Shown here in pieces: positions 1-8,652 of a DNA stretch of 64,000 bases. The stretch is from Acrasis kona. Its lineage: Eukaryota; Heterolobosea; Eutetramitea; Acrasida; Acrasidae. The stretch is taken from positions 124,001 through 188,000 of the forward strand of contig JAOPGA020000657.1 in the NCBI GenBank assembly GCA_026419775.2. The letters run 5' to 3'. The notes beneath the pieces are model-generated. The model ran no database searches, was not told the origin of the DNA, and was given only the letters and a program-made list of their open reading frames with translations. The position numbers and the translations under genes were made by a program. Every line of letters starts with the position of its first letter. Position 1 is the stretch's first letter.

Positions 1-128
1 TTAATCATCCAGAAAACCAAATGCGGTCGTACAGTCGCCATAAGACGAGGTCCCATCGGTTGTTTTTAATGCTTATAAAAATATCCGGGAAGTTGTAAAC
101 GAAAACAACAATGAATGAAATTATTTTA
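1..128. other. Left edge, no supported gene
   Basis: A short open stretch on the minus strand ends in a TAA complement at the very first bases, but it is only about 22 codons long. Its upstream continuation would run into the chitinase gene on the same strand. I see no domain, no convincing splice acceptor and no RNA motif. It most likely holds the 3' untranslated region of the chitinase gene. Confidence 0.5.
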
Positions 129-1060
129 TTAACAGCCAGCTGGGTTGGGATTTTCTTGAACACCAAATACCTTTAGAATTTTGGAGTACATTTCGAATCG
201 AGTGTTACATGATCCACGGCAGGGACTGCAATCATAAGCTCCATTGATTTTTTTTGTAGAGCTTCCAAACTGTCCGTTCTGGACTCCAGGGTCGCTGTGA
301 ACATTGACCTTCCAGAAGTAGAAGGCAGTATTCCAAGAGAGTTCTTCTGAACGAGAGACGGCGTCAGGGTCATTGAATAACCTGTTTGGATCCCCGAATA
401 GGTATTGACTAGCTGCCTTATAGTTACTAGAAACATCAATCAAAATCTGTTAAATTTAAAATACATACTAGCTCCAAGTTAGTTGGATGTAACCACGCCC
501 ATAGTAGAACTTATTACCTGGATCTCCAGGTGAGCGGTATTCGTTCGGGCATTTGTTATCCTTGCACCTTGTCTCTTCCTTAAACTTCAGACCTCCACTC
601 TCATGCAAGCTGTTGTAATAAATATTTTGTGAAATTTCTAGAAGACATACATATGCGCAAGGAACATGGCTAATTCTCTATTATTGGTAATGCCGCCCTT
701 TGTTTGGTAGTTGTTGATAAATGCATTGTATTTGTCTTGAGATGGGGAGGGATATCCAAATGCTGTCACTGCATTGACAAATTGGCCGAATGAAATTTTA
801 CCACCTGGTGATGGTGGCGATGGTGGTGAAGGTGGTGAAGGTGGTGATTGTCCTCCATCACGTACGCATACCACGACACCGAGCTGAAGGTTGTTGCAAT
901 TTAAACCAGGATTGATTTGGTAGAATTTGTCCAAGGTCAAGCCATGGTCATTGGCAATCTTCCAGCAGTAATCACCTGAATTAACAGTGTAGGTTTGGGC
1001 ACACGAATGTACGTAATAAACCAAACACAGCAACACTAATGAAAGCTCTACAGCTTTCAT
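129..1060 (-). CDS. Secreted LysM-GH19 chitinase (3 exons)
   Basis: Predicted secreted endochitinase that would cut beta-1,4-GlcNAc chains. Exons are 651-1060, 469-609 and 129-426, with introns of 41 and 42 nt (donors GTATGT), giving 282 residues in one frame. Residues 1-20 are a hydrophobic signal peptide. A LysM domain follows (start YTVNSGDYCWKIA), then a PPSPPSPPSP linker, then a GH19 catalytic domain. Exon joining restores the family core LAHILHESGG, whose Glu is the expected general acid, followed by FKEETRC with the second acidic cluster, and by YYGRGYIQLTWSYNY, the GH19 substrate-cleft motif. The C-terminal exon has the cysteine-rich end expected of secreted members. It lies head to head with CCDC146, about 77 bp between start codons. 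LysM plus GH19 suits digestion of fungal walls or chitin, or remodelling of a cyst wall; which one is not decided here. Confidence 0.88.
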
Positions 1061-1137
1061 TTTGACTGATTATAGAGGTAAACCGAAGGAATAATTGCCG
1101 ATTGTAAACAAAACCACCGGTGCTGTCCTACTACGAT

Positions 1138-4100
1138 ATGGACATAGAGGAAGATGAAGCAGTAGAACAAGAATTGAAGCCAACAAATGATATCGAAGAC
1201 AATAGTGAAAAATGCATTCGGATTCTCAACGACCTTTTAAATCAGAAATCGATTGGTGCAGATGACTTTAAATTTTGGAGGAAGAAGTTTGAACATCTGA
1301 ACAGCACGTTTTTTCAGATTATGGAACGCGAGACAGCTTATCACAATAAAGGTAAAAAGCTTAATAGAGAGCTACTCGCAGAGAAAAAAAGACTTCGAGG
1401 AACTGAGAAGGACAGAATCAATAACCAGCAATATTTGACTGACTTGAAACGAGACCTTCTTAAATCTGAAAACCAACTTGCTTTGAGTAACGAAAGCGAA
1501 TCTGTACAGCAAATCAAAATCATTGAAACAGAGAGAAAGATTAGTAGTTTGGAGAGGGACAAAGCTTCATTATTGGAGCAGAAAGATCAACTCGAGCGTC
1601 CCATCCTAGATAAATTGAAAAATGAAGTGAGAGATTTGAAGAACAGCATTAGAGAAACTACGGATAGAATCAAAAAAGAAGAGGCTAATAGAGTGTACAA
1701 CATGGAAAATATCAAAAATTTAGAGTCTGAAACCAAAGATCTTCGTGAAAAGGAAACTGAACTATCAAAAGAGCTATCAACGTTTCGTCGAGAGCCTGAA
1801 CGGACAAAAAAACAATGTAGCATCGTACAAAAGGCTTTGAAAGCAGCTCATGAAGATTTAAAACTCAAAAAAGAAAAAATAGAGTCTTTGGACCAGGAAC
1901 TATCGAAACAAGAAAGCAAAAAGGAGGAGGTCACCAAAATTAATTATAACATTTTTATTTATGGTGACAACTCTCGCTTAAAGTTTCAGCAAATTGAGAA
2001 GGAGATAAACTCAATGAGAGGCCAACAGCAATCCGAAAAGCAAAGCAATAGCGTGGCAATGGCCGACCGCGTCACCATTAATCTAGATATTCAAAGTAGG
2101 ACCAAGCAGCTCAACAACGAAGCAGAGTTTTTAAAATCTCTACAAAAAGAGGAAGAAACGCAAGCTAGAGCCTGTAAACGTATGGACGACCAAACAAAAG
2201 AATTATCCAGAGAGTTGACCAAACAAAAAAAGCTTCTTGACACCATCATCAAGGACCGCAATACACAAAGAACACTCTTAGAAAAGATTAAAGAAGAAAA
2301 GATTGAACTTGACAGAGATGTAGAACTACAAATTCATAATTTACTTTCTGGTGAAACGGAGTGTAAAATTCTAGACGACCGTCTCAAATCAAAAGAGGAC
2401 AAGGTAAAAGAACTAGAGGATAAGATCAAAAAGAGCATGACGGATGAGAGGGATTTGCAAAAAAGAATTACTGCCATGGAGATGGACAGAGAAAAGCAAG
2501 CAAGAGAGGCCACTAAACAAAAAAATGCACTTGTGGACGCCATGGGCGAGATCAAAGTTAATGTTTTTGTGAACGATGAACTTCAAAAGAAATTACTAGA
2601 GATTGAAACCCAACATGCCTTTGTTACCCTACAATATAGCGCCACCAAACAAGATCGCAACAAGTATGCAAAACACATTCAAGATTGTGCACAGAGCATG
2701 GCAGAGGTCAGAGAAAAGAATAAAATTTTAGAAAATGAACAAGAAGTTCTCACCAGACAGTGCCATGATAAGGACAAGGAAGTCAAAAGAATAAAAAGAG
2801 CAGTTGACGAAGACATGGCCCAAAAAACAATTCTCATCGGTGAGTTTAGTGCAAGAAAGATTAAGTACGAAGAAAAGGAAAAGATCAACAGGGAGCAAAT
2901 CATGGAAATTGAGAAATTAAACATGACCATCAACACCATGGAGGAGCTCATGCTATCATTGAAACATCAATACGAAAATGGAGTCCAAGATCGCAACTTT
3001 ACAGGCATACAGTTAATTGACAGGAACGACCAATTGTGCATCTTGTACGAAAAGAGCAACATGCAAGAGAACCTAGTGACACAGGGTGAGTTGGTGCTGA
3101 ACAAGATGGACCAAGAACAACGTCTTCTGACCCTTGATTTGGAAAACGTAAAAAGAGAGCTACAAATAGTTTACAAGAAAGTTCCAGAGTTCCATGCACT
3201 ACGAAGGCAGCGTGAAGACCTGCAACGACAAATTGAAGAAGCATCAGACACTGCGAACAAGTTGAGCAAAGAATTGGAAAATCCACAAAACAACAATCGA
3301 TGGCGCCGATTAGAAGGACCCAAGAGAGGAGAAAGAAACATGTTAGCAAACACTCACATGGTGTCAACATCATCGAACGACATGAACGCAACATCACCCA
3401 ACAATGAATTGAGATCAAGCATCAAGTTGGATCAAGGACAAGAAATGTTGACAAGCAGTCACAATGGAAAAGATACATTTTTAACAATGGTCAACGACGA
3501 TCATCATCATCACCATGATGGAGACGTACCCAACGACGAAGAACTTTTATTAAAAATACAAGAATTGGAAGAAAAATTGAATACAAGAAAAGAACAATTG
3601 ATGGAAAAGAACCTAGTCATTCAGGAGGTAACCAAATCATCAGACAAGTTGCGCAAATTAGCAATCAGCGGAAGAGATCAAACATTCGACCTAGCAGTCA
3701 GCATGAATCAAATTCAAGGACGCATCAAGGACACCAACAAACAAATGATGGCCACATTAGCAGAATTAGCCATCTACAAAGCGAACTCTGCCAATTACCA
3801 ATCCATGAATGAACAATTAACAAAAACATTGGACGAAATTAAACAAAGAATGGAAAGAGGCGAACCTCCATCTCTAGAGATTTTGGAACAAATCGAAAAA
3901 CAAGAAGAGAACGAAAGGAGAAGGAAACAAGAAATGATGGCGAGGAAGGAACGTGCGGATGCTGAGGATTTACCGCCAACTATTATTAGAACAACTGCGG
4001 CGGGAAGGGTTAATTCTTATATTCCGGACGATCGATTGGGCATTCCTAAACCTTATTACTTTAAACCCATGATGTGGACTGAGAGCGGAGCCAATATGAG

Positions 4101-4140
4101 ACATTATAGGAATCCAAAGAAGAGGGAAATTGTTTTGTAA
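1138..4140 (+). CDS. CCDC146: CCDC146/MBO2 ciliary coiled-coil protein
   Basis: Single-exon 1000-residue protein, nearly all coiled coil. The frame is open from a GTG at 1120, but the first ATG is at 1138. The C-terminal third carries the CCDC146 signature: a block around residues 615-640 with GIQLIDRNDQLCILYEKSN (human form GVQLIEREEEICIFYEKIN), and a tail with NSYIPDDRLGIPKPY and ESGANMRH, close to the human ending NAYIPEA...LPKPY...PGANMRH. The family (Chlamydomonas MBO2, animal CCDC146) is a microtubule-associated axonemal/centriolar protein needed for proper flagellar waveform and sperm tail structure. Length is close to the human protein. A His-rich run near residue 795 and an Asn/Ser-rich region near 740-780 are local insertions. 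This gene is the clearest sign that the organism can build a motile flagellum. Confidence 0.9.
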   Translation: MDIEEDEAVEQELKPTNDIEDNSEKCIRILNDLLNQKSIGADDFKFWRKKFEHLNSTFFQIMERETAYHNKGKKLNRELLAEKKRLRGTEKDRINNQQYLTDLKRDLLKSENQLALSNESESVQQIKIIETERKISSLERDKASLLEQKDQLERPILDKLKNEVRDLKNSIRETTDRIKKEEANRVYNMENIKNLESETKDLREKETELSKELSTFRREPERTKKQCSIVQKALKAAHEDLKLKKEKIESLDQELSKQESKKEEVTKINYNIFIYGDNSRLKFQQIEKEINSMRGQQQSEKQSNSVAMADRVTINLDIQSRTKQLNNEAEFLKSLQKEEETQARACKRMDDQTKELSRELTKQKKLLDTIIKDRNTQRTLLEKIKEEKIELDRDVELQIHNLLSGETECKILDDRLKSKEDKVKELEDKIKKSMTDERDLQKRITAMEMDREKQAREATKQKNALVDAMGEIKVNVFVNDELQKKLLEIETQHAFVTLQYSATKQDRNKYAKHIQDCAQSMAEVREKNKILENEQEVLTRQCHDKDKEVKRIKRAVDEDMAQKTILIGEFSARKIKYEEKEKINREQIMEIEKLNMTINTMEELMLSLKHQYENGVQDRNFTGIQLIDRNDQLCILYEKSNMQENLVTQGELVLNKMDQEQRLLTLDLENVKRELQIVYKKVPEFHALRRQREDLQRQIEEASDTANKLSKELENPQNNNRWRRLEGPKRGERNMLANTHMVSTSSNDMNATSPNNELRSSIKLDQGQEMLTSSHNGKDTFLTMVNDDHHHHHDGDVPNDEELLLKIQELEEKLNTRKEQLMEKNLVIQEVTKSSDKLRKLAISGRDQTFDLAVSMNQIQGRIKDTNKQMMATLAELAIYKANSANYQSMNEQLTKTLDEIKQRMERGEPPSLEILEQIEKQEENERRRKQEMMARKERADAEDLPPTIIRTTAAGRVNSYIPDDRLGIPKPYYFKPMMWTESGANMRHYRNPKKREIVL

Positions 4141-4228
4141 ATAAAGAGCGTAATCATTATTCTTTGTAACTGTCTTGTTGAAATTTCTTGTTTACAAAAT
4201 TAAATTCTAAAGTTGAGTCACGTTGAAT

Positions 4229-5507
4229 ATGAGTGGGGCTGGATTGGATGAAGTGGAACTTGAAAGTATGTTTATGGTTGGGATATTCGTGTGATGATGA
4301 TTAAGGTTCAAAAAAGAGAACGATTGATCAAGTTGATGATGTGGATAGTGATGAGGATGATGGCAACAAAAAGATGAAAAAGAGCCCAAAAGCCAAAGTG
4401 GCACTTGCAATAGGGTATCAGGGCACAAATTATAATGGATCACAAACACAAGCCAACGCGTAATTATTACATTTGATTTGACATTTAACACATTGTAGCA
4501 ACCACGACAGCGTCACGGTAGAAGATGTCCTATTCCAGGCCATTGTACGCGCGAATGGCATCAGTCAATCAAATTCAGACAACATGAAGAAAGTATCCTG
4601 GCACAGAACAAGCAGAACAGACAAGGGCGTTCACGCCTGCATCAACGTGATCAGTCTAAAGATGATGGCGGATCCAGGCATTGTAGATCGCATCAACAGC
4701 GAACTACCAGAGGACATTCGTGTCTACGGTTACAAGAGGGTCATGACCTCCTTCAATCCAAAAAATATGTGTGATTCCAGACAATATGAATATGTGCTGC
4801 CGACATTTACGTTACGTCCAATTACCGAACAAGAACGTTCCGTACCAGATGAACAAGAAATAACAAGCGTCACACAAGATCAACTATCGTACCGTATAGA
4901 CGCAGCTACTTTAGAAAGGGTAAGAACACTTTTAAATCATTATGTTGGTACCAGGACATATATGAATTTCACACAAAAGAGCAAAATCAACGGAATGAAC
5001 TCAACTTCAAGGTTTATAAAGGAATTTACGTGCAGCGATCCGATAGTGATGGATGGGATGGAACTAGTGGTGATGAAAGTATGGGGTCAGAGCTTCATGT
5101 ATAACCAGATCAGAAAGATGATTGGATTTATTCTATACGTACTCAGAGGACACGCACAAGAGTCAGACTTTCAGTTGGTGTTTGATGCGAAAAAATCATA
5201 TGACGTTCCATTGGCACCTGGTGCTGGTTTGATGCTGGAGATGCTTCACTTTGAGGGTTACAACAACACACATCGTAACATTCATGGTCCATTAAAGTTT
5301 GAAGAATACCAACCTGCCATGGATGAGTTAAAGGCCAAGATCAGACTAAGCATCGTTAAGCAAGAGGAGAAGGAATGCATCATGTCGAAATGGATACACA
5401 AGCTAAAGTCAATTGAGGTTCGGTGTAGAGACACGACGCAGGAGGAAATTGATGAAATACAAAAAAGAAAGAAAACACGTGCAAAGTATGAACGAGATGA
5501 ATATTAA
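4229..5507 (+). CDS. PUS1: tRNA pseudouridine synthase (TruA/PUS1 family)
   Basis: Isomerises uridine to pseudouridine in tRNA and some other RNAs. Three exons (4229-4265, 4306-4459, 4499-5507) with 40- and 39-nt introns give 399 residues. Exon 2 supplies a Lys/Asp-rich, nuclear-localisation-like leader and the first beta strand (ALAIGYQGTNYNGSQ, matching the family's Y-x-G-x-x-Y/F-x-G-x-Q start). Exon 3 holds the catalytic loop RTSRTDKGVHA, in which the Asp of RTDKG is the nucleophile. It also has MYNQIRKMIG, the conserved pocket helix, and GLMLEML near the end of the core. The lysine-rich C-terminal tail resembles eukaryotic PUS1. Its stop codon is 22 bp from that of convergent ASF1. PUS1, PUS2 and PUS3 subtypes are hard to tell apart here; the NYNGSQ and MYNQIRKM motifs favour PUS1/2. 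Confidence 0.9.
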
Positions 5508-5529
5508 AGTTTACAATTTCTTCTTACAG

Positions 5530-6055
5530 TTATTGTTGTGTGTTGTTGCCTTTGCTCCAGTCTATTGGGAATGTGGTGATTCTTGGTTGGTCTGCAAGGA
5601 TGTTTCTTTGTATCTTGTCTACTTCGTGTGGGTTTGGTGGGTTCTCTTTAAGTAGTGGATCTGTGTATTCGTTGTTGATGAAGTAACCTACTTGTACAAA
5701 CTTTTCGTTCAAGTATGAACCCTCCAAAAAGATTACCGAGTTATCCAAAAGTTGATCTCTTGGAATGGATTCGTGGTTTGGTGGGTTTGCTGAGAAGGTG
5801 AATTGATTTGTGCCGACGTTTATGGGACCGACCATAATAGAGTCCAACTCTTGATCTTGTGCGTCGTCTTCACTGCTTCCTACATAAACCAACTTCCATT
5901 CGAGATCTTGATTTGTTAGTTTGTCATCCCGCAGAGATTAATTTACCTTCTTTGAGCTCCTCCACGCACTCAAAAGTGACCTCAATCTCTATTGGCGAGT
6001 TAAAAGGTGCAGGGTTCGAGAAGACCTTGACATCTTTAATCATAACAGAGGACAT
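5530..6055 (-). CDS. ASF1: Histone H3-H4 chaperone ASF1
   Basis: Nuclear chaperone that hands H3-H4 dimers to CAF-1 and HIRA during nucleosome assembly. Two exons, 5947-6055 and 5530-5906, with a 40-nt intron containing ACTAAC, give 161 residues. Exon 1 provides the first strand VKVFSNPAPFNSPIEIEVTF, the family N-terminus. Exon 2 continues with DLEWKLVYVGSSEDD, LDSIMVGPINVG, VGYFINNEY and QRNILADQPRITTFPIDW, all close to the ASF1 core consensus. The length is that of the bare immunoglobulin-like core: the acidic C-terminal tail found in yeast ASF1 is absent. The histone-contact region around GYFINNEY is intact, so a working chaperone is expected. About 217 bp separate its start from the divergent mannosyltransferase gene. 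Confidence 0.95.
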
Positions 6056-6258
6056 GTTTCACTTTTTCCCTCTTTTCTTTGGTTCGAAAAAAAACGGTCG
6101 GTCAACATAAAAATGTCAAAGAATTCGAGGAATTATTGTAAGTATGGGTATCTTTTAGGTTATTGAAGACATTAGAAACAGTATCAATATCGTGTTATCT
6201 CGAAAAATTCAAGGTATTGGGAATATAATACATTATAAAAACATATTGTAACAGTTCT

Positions 6259-6273
6259 ATGAGTGAAAATTGA
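6259..6273 (+). promoter_or_regulatory. Upstream ORF overlapping the GT15 start codon
   Basis: A four-codon ORF (ATG AGT GAA AAT TGA) ends in a TGA that overlaps the ATG of the mannosyltransferase by one base (TGATG). If the transcript starts upstream of 6259, ribosomes would have to leak past it or re-initiate, which could lower expression. No transcript start is known. Confidence 0.4.
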
Positions 6274-7424
6274 TGGGAACTCGCGGTCGACGATCATCCT
6301 TTCGAGCAAGTAAAGTCCTGATTTATTGCTTCGTGTCGGCTCTCATCATAATTTTCTTTTTTCATGCTTTTGGCCATGCTTCTTCAGAAGAAACACGTGA
6401 CGAGGTAACAGAGGAAGATATAAAAGCACTAAAGAAACTGTTTGATTTACCCATTGCACCTCGGAACACAATAAAGCGCAAAGTGTTCAATGAGAATGAA
6501 TATTTTTCAAAGTTCAACTCCTCACTTCAAAGCGACAATATTTTTCGCGCTGGCGAAACACTGCCCTTGATACAACCTGTAAATAAGAACAAAGGGGTAA
6601 TTATTATCCTTGCGAGCCCAATGAGTAAAGTGCTAAAATATCGTGATATATCAGTGAGGAGGGCAGACCTGTTGAGGGGTTGTTTGGTCAACATTGACGC
6701 TTTTTATAATAAGCACTATGGACCATATCCTGTAGTAGTTTTTCACGAGGACTATGACGAATACACACAAAGAGACTTTCAGGCAGCCCTCAAGTATACA
6801 AAAGTGTTTTGGATAAGAGTTGATTTAAACAAGGCCAATGAGTCACAAAAACGTCTTTATAAGCTTACAGGCGGCGATAAACAGCAATCCACAGATTGGG
6901 GATATAGGCAAATGTGTAGATTCTATTCTGGACTCATGCATCAACATTACTCACTATCACTTTTTGATTCTTATATGAGGCTTGACGACGACTCGAGATT
7001 CGATACAGTACCAGAAAATGACTTTTTTGATTTGTTAAATGAACGTCGTCTTAAATATATATACAGGGCTGAGTTACCAGATCCTTGGGGTTCCGATCAA
7101 CTCACTAGGGTTGTGAAATCTCATTTTTCTAATGCAACTTTCCAATTGTCATCCTCTCCTTATACTAATTTCCACGTTTCGAAATTTGATCTGTGGAGGA
7201 GTCGAGAGTTTTTGTCCTTGTTTCAAAAGATGGATAGTTCACAACTATTCATCAAAAATCGTGTCGGAGATGCTCTGGTGCATGATGTGGTGCTGCAAGT
7301 CTTGTTAAAGGAGAGCCAAAAGCAGATGGTTGTTGATTTTGGTTACAAACATAATTTCCACTCCTTTGAGAAGGGTTCTAGAAATTACATGTTCATAGTT
7401 GACCGAAGTTTTTATCATAAATAA
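6273..7424 (+). CDS. KRE2/MNT1-type alpha-1,2-mannosyltransferase (GT15)
   Basis: Golgi type II membrane enzyme predicted to add alpha-1,2-mannose from GDP-mannose to protein glycans. Single exon, 383 residues from the first ATG (an upstream TTG is not used). A short basic N-terminus is followed by one membrane span at about residues 16-36 and a lumenal catalytic domain. GT15 landmarks are visible: the cytosol-to-lumen stem, WGYRQMCRFYSG, then SYMRLDDDSRF, the DxD-like metal/nucleotide-sugar motif region, and a later HDVVLQVLL/FVDRSFYHK end. The size is typical of yeast KTR-family members. GT15 is best known from fungi, so its presence in a protist is notable but not unique. The stop codon is only 2 bp from the stop of the convergent gene, so the two 3' UTRs must overlap. 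Confidence 0.88.
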   Translation: MGTRGRRSSFRASKVLIYCFVSALIIIFFFHAFGHASSEETRDEVTEEDIKALKKLFDLPIAPRNTIKRKVFNENEYFSKFNSSLQSDNIFRAGETLPLIQPVNKNKGVIIILASPMSKVLKYRDISVRRADLLRGCLVNIDAFYNKHYGPYPVVVFHEDYDEYTQRDFQAALKYTKVFWIRVDLNKANESQKRLYKLTGGDKQQSTDWGYRQMCRFYSGLMHQHYSLSLFDSYMRLDDDSRFDTVPENDFFDLLNERRLKYIYRAELPDPWGSDQLTRVVKSHFSNATFQLSSSPYTNFHVSKFDLWRSREFLSLFQKMDSSQLFIKNRVGDALVHDVVLQVLLKESQKQMVVDFGYKHNFHSFEKGSRNYMFIVDRSFYHK

Positions 7425-7426
7425 GT

Positions 7427-8302
7427 TTATTCTTGATCATTGTCATTTTGTAATTCTTCTGGCAAAACTTGTCCGTTTAGAACTGCATCTACGTGTTGTT
7501 GATGTTGAATAAAGTGTAGGTCATCATTTGGTTCGTCTTGTTCTGACGAAACCACTACTTGCTCCGATTTTACAGGAGGCGAACTTTGTTGGGTCCAACT
7601 GCCTGTGGTGACGGTCTGAATTACAGGAATCTCTACTCTGCTGGCATTAGGATCCGAGTAAAGCAAGCTCAAATCTGGAGCTCTGAGGTTCTCTTCCTCT
7701 GTAGTTAGGGCCTTTTTGCGCACCTCTTTTGCAGTCAAATCTCTTGTGAATTCATTTGGTCTCTCGGTCGCTCCAAAGATGTGGTGTTGGTGTTGGTCGC
7801 TACTAGCGGGTGATGAATTTAAGGATGGGCTGGGTTGTCTTTTGATTATCTTTGTTGTGGTTGTGGTTACTGAAGTGTTGACGTGATTGGTAGGAGATGT
7901 TGTATAGACGATTCTGCCTGGAGAGTTTGGGCTGGATACAGTGTGGCGACTTTGAATGCTTGGAGATGAGGTATAGACGATTCTACTTGGAGAGTTTGGA
8001 CTAGACACTGTGTGGTGGTGTGCTTGAGTAGTGGTTGGAACTGACGTGTAGATGATTCTGCCTGGAGAATTTGGGCTAGACACTGACTTTGAATATTGGT
8101 TTTTGTGAACAGGTGATGCGCTGACATATGTTGTGGTTGTAGTGTGTGCCGGTTGGCCATCTTGATTGTAGGTCACTGTGGTTACTGTTTTAGAGGGAGA
8201 TTTTGGAGAACCAGTTTGGAATGCTTGATAGACAACCTTTCCGCTAGGAGATTTGGGGCTAATGGTTAGATTTCTAAAATTCTGATGGTCAGGTGTCTGC
8301 AT
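7427..8302 (-). CDS. Disordered SP-repeat protein of unknown function
   Basis: Single exon, 291 residues, no recognised domain. The N-terminal half is Ser/Thr/Pro rich and holds at least three near-identical units of the form VSSPNSPGRIVYTS (about residues 74-140), preceded by related KSPSGKVVYQ and KSPSKTV units. Each unit carries two Ser-Pro sites, candidate targets for proline-directed kinases such as CDKs or MAPKs, next to an Arg-Ile-Val-Tyr patch. The C-terminal half has a charged stretch (TRDLTAKEVRKKALTTEEEN) and an acidic, Gln/His-rich end. It has no signal peptide and no membrane span. It is probably a cytoplasmic or cytoskeleton-associated scaffold, but no function can be assigned. 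Repeat spacing at the DNA level suggests recent tandem duplication. Confidence 0.7.
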   Translation of the reverse strand: MQTPDHQNFRNLTISPKSPSGKVVYQAFQTGSPKSPSKTVTTVTYNQDGQPAHTTTTTYVSASPVHKNQYSKSVSSPNSPGRIIYTSVPTTTQAHHHTVSSPNSPSRIVYTSSPSIQSRHTVSSPNSPGRIVYTTSPTNHVNTSVTTTTTKIIKRQPSPSLNSSPASSDQHQHHIFGATERPNEFTRDLTAKEVRKKALTTEEENLRAPDLSLLYSDPNASRVEIPVIQTVTTGSWTQQSSPPVKSEQVVVSSEQDEPNDDLHFIQHQQHVDAVLNGQVLPEELQNDNDQE

Positions 8303-8652
8303 CCTCTTATTCGTATTGCTGTAAATTTCGGATGAGTAGCAGTATACTTTACAAAGATATTTTGATTATTAAACCAGGCACTATTTGATTACAAATCGAA
8401 TAAACCAGTGTCACTGGTTTTCACTGGGTTGTATGTAGTTGATTTGAAAACAACATTACCCACACAAAGGTAAAGAACACTTCGCTTGACAGTATAACGG
8501 TCGTAACTTCTTTTCGATTGCACATCTGTCATCTTGTTCGCAATCATTTCTGACTTTATATCTTCCATTTGGATATAATACGATATTGATATATCAAGTG
8601 GAGGGCTAATTATAGATATTTTTCAGAAACCCAGTTACAACAACTTTCAATC
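8303..8652. promoter_or_regulatory. Shared divergent promoter region
   Basis: The 350-bp gap lies between divergent starts of the SP-repeat protein gene and the kynureninase gene. It contains the 9-bp inverted repeat listed separately and AT-rich TATA-like runs near 8570-8600. No ORF or RNA gene is seen. Confidence 0.45.
8402..8420. repeat. 9-bp perfect inverted repeat, 1-nt centre
   Basis: AAACCAGTG-T-CACTGGTTT is a perfect dyad in the divergent promoter, followed at once by a related TCACTGGGTT half-site. The shape is that of a binding site for a dimeric transcription factor. No family can be named. Confidence 0.5.

Noticed and set aside
1-66. Minus-strand 22-codon frame ending exactly at base 1
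   Set aside because: Its 5' part would run into the chitinase gene, an in-frame stop precedes it and no domain is seen; window edge coincidence.
1120-1137. GTG start for the CCDC146 gene
   Set aside because: Non-ATG start; first in-frame ATG at 1138 is sufficient. The same reasoning moved starts of GT15, CNOT10, GDP-fucose synthase, KGD4, the 25-kb coiled-coil gene and the Gln-rich gene.
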